Below are positions 15,352-15,905 of a DNA stretch of 15,905 nt, in pieces; position 1 is the stretch's first letter; each line of letters opens with the position of its first letter. Under the pieces are notes generated by a model. The model searched no databases. It was not told where the DNA came from and worked only from the letters and a program-made list of their open reading frames with translations. Origin of the DNA: an uncultured Anaerolineales bacterium (lineage in GTDB: Bacteria > Chloroflexota > Anaerolineae > Anaerolineales > Villigracilaceae); assembly GCA_937928015.1 (NCBI GenBank), contig CALFXA010000169.1, forward strand, positions 1-15,905. Direction: 5' to 3'. A program made the position numbers and the translations under genes.

Positions 15352-15905
15352 ATGAACCAACCATCTTCCCAATGGCGCGTTGCCATTTACCTTGTATTAC
15401 TGCTGCTTGTCACCATCATTGCCAATCTCCTTGCCGCCCGGCTGGCAGATTCGCCAGTTGCCGCGCTGATATTGATGACCAGTCCCGCGCTGGCCGCCCT
15501 GTTGGCAAGCCTGGTTACCCGCCGCTCGTTGAAAGATATCGGATGGCGCGTTACGCCGGTCAAATGGCTGGGGCTGGGCTGGATTTTGCCCATCCTGTAC
15601 GCCGTCCCCGCTTATGCCCTGGTTTGGCTGACGGGTTTGGGCGGCATCCCAAATCCAACCTTTTTGGAGCGCGCCCGCTTCACGCTTAATATGCCTGATG
15701 CATCCAACAATTTGCTCATTGTCGCCGCGTTCTTCTACATCACCATCATCAGCCTGCTCCCGTCCATACTATTGAGCCTTGGCGAAGAGATCGGCTGGCG
15801 CGGTTTTCTTGTCCCCGAACTTGCAAAGTGGCTGGGCTTGCGAAACGCTGCTTGGCTGAGCGGCGTGATATGGGCAGCATGGCATTTGCCGGGCATTCTT
15901 TCCGG
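15352..15905 (+). CDS. Second CPBP-family intramembrane protein, 3-prime end beyond window
   Basis: The first 184 codons of a multi-pass membrane protein are present and the frame is open to the edge. Hydrophobic segments include residues about 10-30, 35-52, 70-93 and 120-143. CPBP motif 1 is intact (GEEIGWRGF: EE-x3-R), and motif 2 follows as W-x3-H (IWAAWHLPGIL). The third motif (H-x3-N/D) would lie beyond the cut. It differs from the first CPBP protein of this operon: GWRG instead of AFRA after EEI, and WxxxH instead of FxxxH. It is therefore not a recent duplicate. AAAGGA lies 7 nt upstream of ATG 15352, and no terminator separates it from the lipoprotein gene. Confidence 0.88.
   Translation, partial: MNQPSSQWRVAIYLVLLLLVTIIANLLAARLADSPVAALILMTSPALAALLASLVTRRSLKDIGWRVTPVKWLGLGWILPILYAVPAYALVWLTGLGGIPNPTFLERARFTLNMPDASNNLLIVAAFFYITIISLLPSILLSLGEEIGWRGFLVPELAKWLGLRNAAWLSGVIWAAWHLPGILS

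Overview
The window looks like a chromosomal segment of a bacterium from the class Anaerolineae (phylum Chloroflexota), probably an uncultured lineage. This is inferred from protein style, not from a marker gene. The signs are an XRE-STAND-TPR regulator with the linker typical of that group, lipoproteins with an NBR1-type Ig domain followed by SdrD-like B repeats, two CPBP-family membrane proteins, and moderate GC. There are no rRNA or tRNA genes, IS elements or CRISPR arrays. The coding strand switches once, at about 7994-8098: everything to the left is on the minus strand and everything to the right on the plus strand.

Left part (minus strand). A tandem universal stress protein (4137-5099) is followed after 2 nt by the first 1378 codons of a very large cyclic beta-1,2-glucan synthase (NdvB type), which runs off the left edge of the window. 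Upstream of the stress gene lies a 347-bp gap. Beyond it is an 848-residue XRE-NB-ARC-TPR (STAND) transcription regulator (5447-7993).

Divergent control region. The 105 bp between the regulator and a divergent cupin gene carry a tight cluster of GTGGCG/CGCCAC half-sites (8013-8045). The cluster lies between a leaderless-looking promoter for the regulator and a sigma70-like promoter for the cupin. This is a plausible operator for the regulator.

Right part (plus strand). The cupin gene (8099-8578) is followed by a 516-residue lipoprotein of unknown function (8672-10222), which ends just before a perfect 38-bp palindrome. After a 228-bp gap, an apparent operon of eight closely spaced genes fills the rest of the window: CPBP membrane protein, PEP mutase/isocitrate lyase-family enzyme, PrxQ-like peroxiredoxin, NTF2-like protein, RidA-family protein without the catalytic arginine, YbaK-type aminoacyl-tRNA editing protein, NBR1-Ig/SdrD-like lipoprotein, and a second CPBP protein cut by the right edge. 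Several members belong to families that deal with peroxides, reactive metabolites or mis-acylated tRNA, so a metabolite-damage or stress role is a reasonable but unproven reading.
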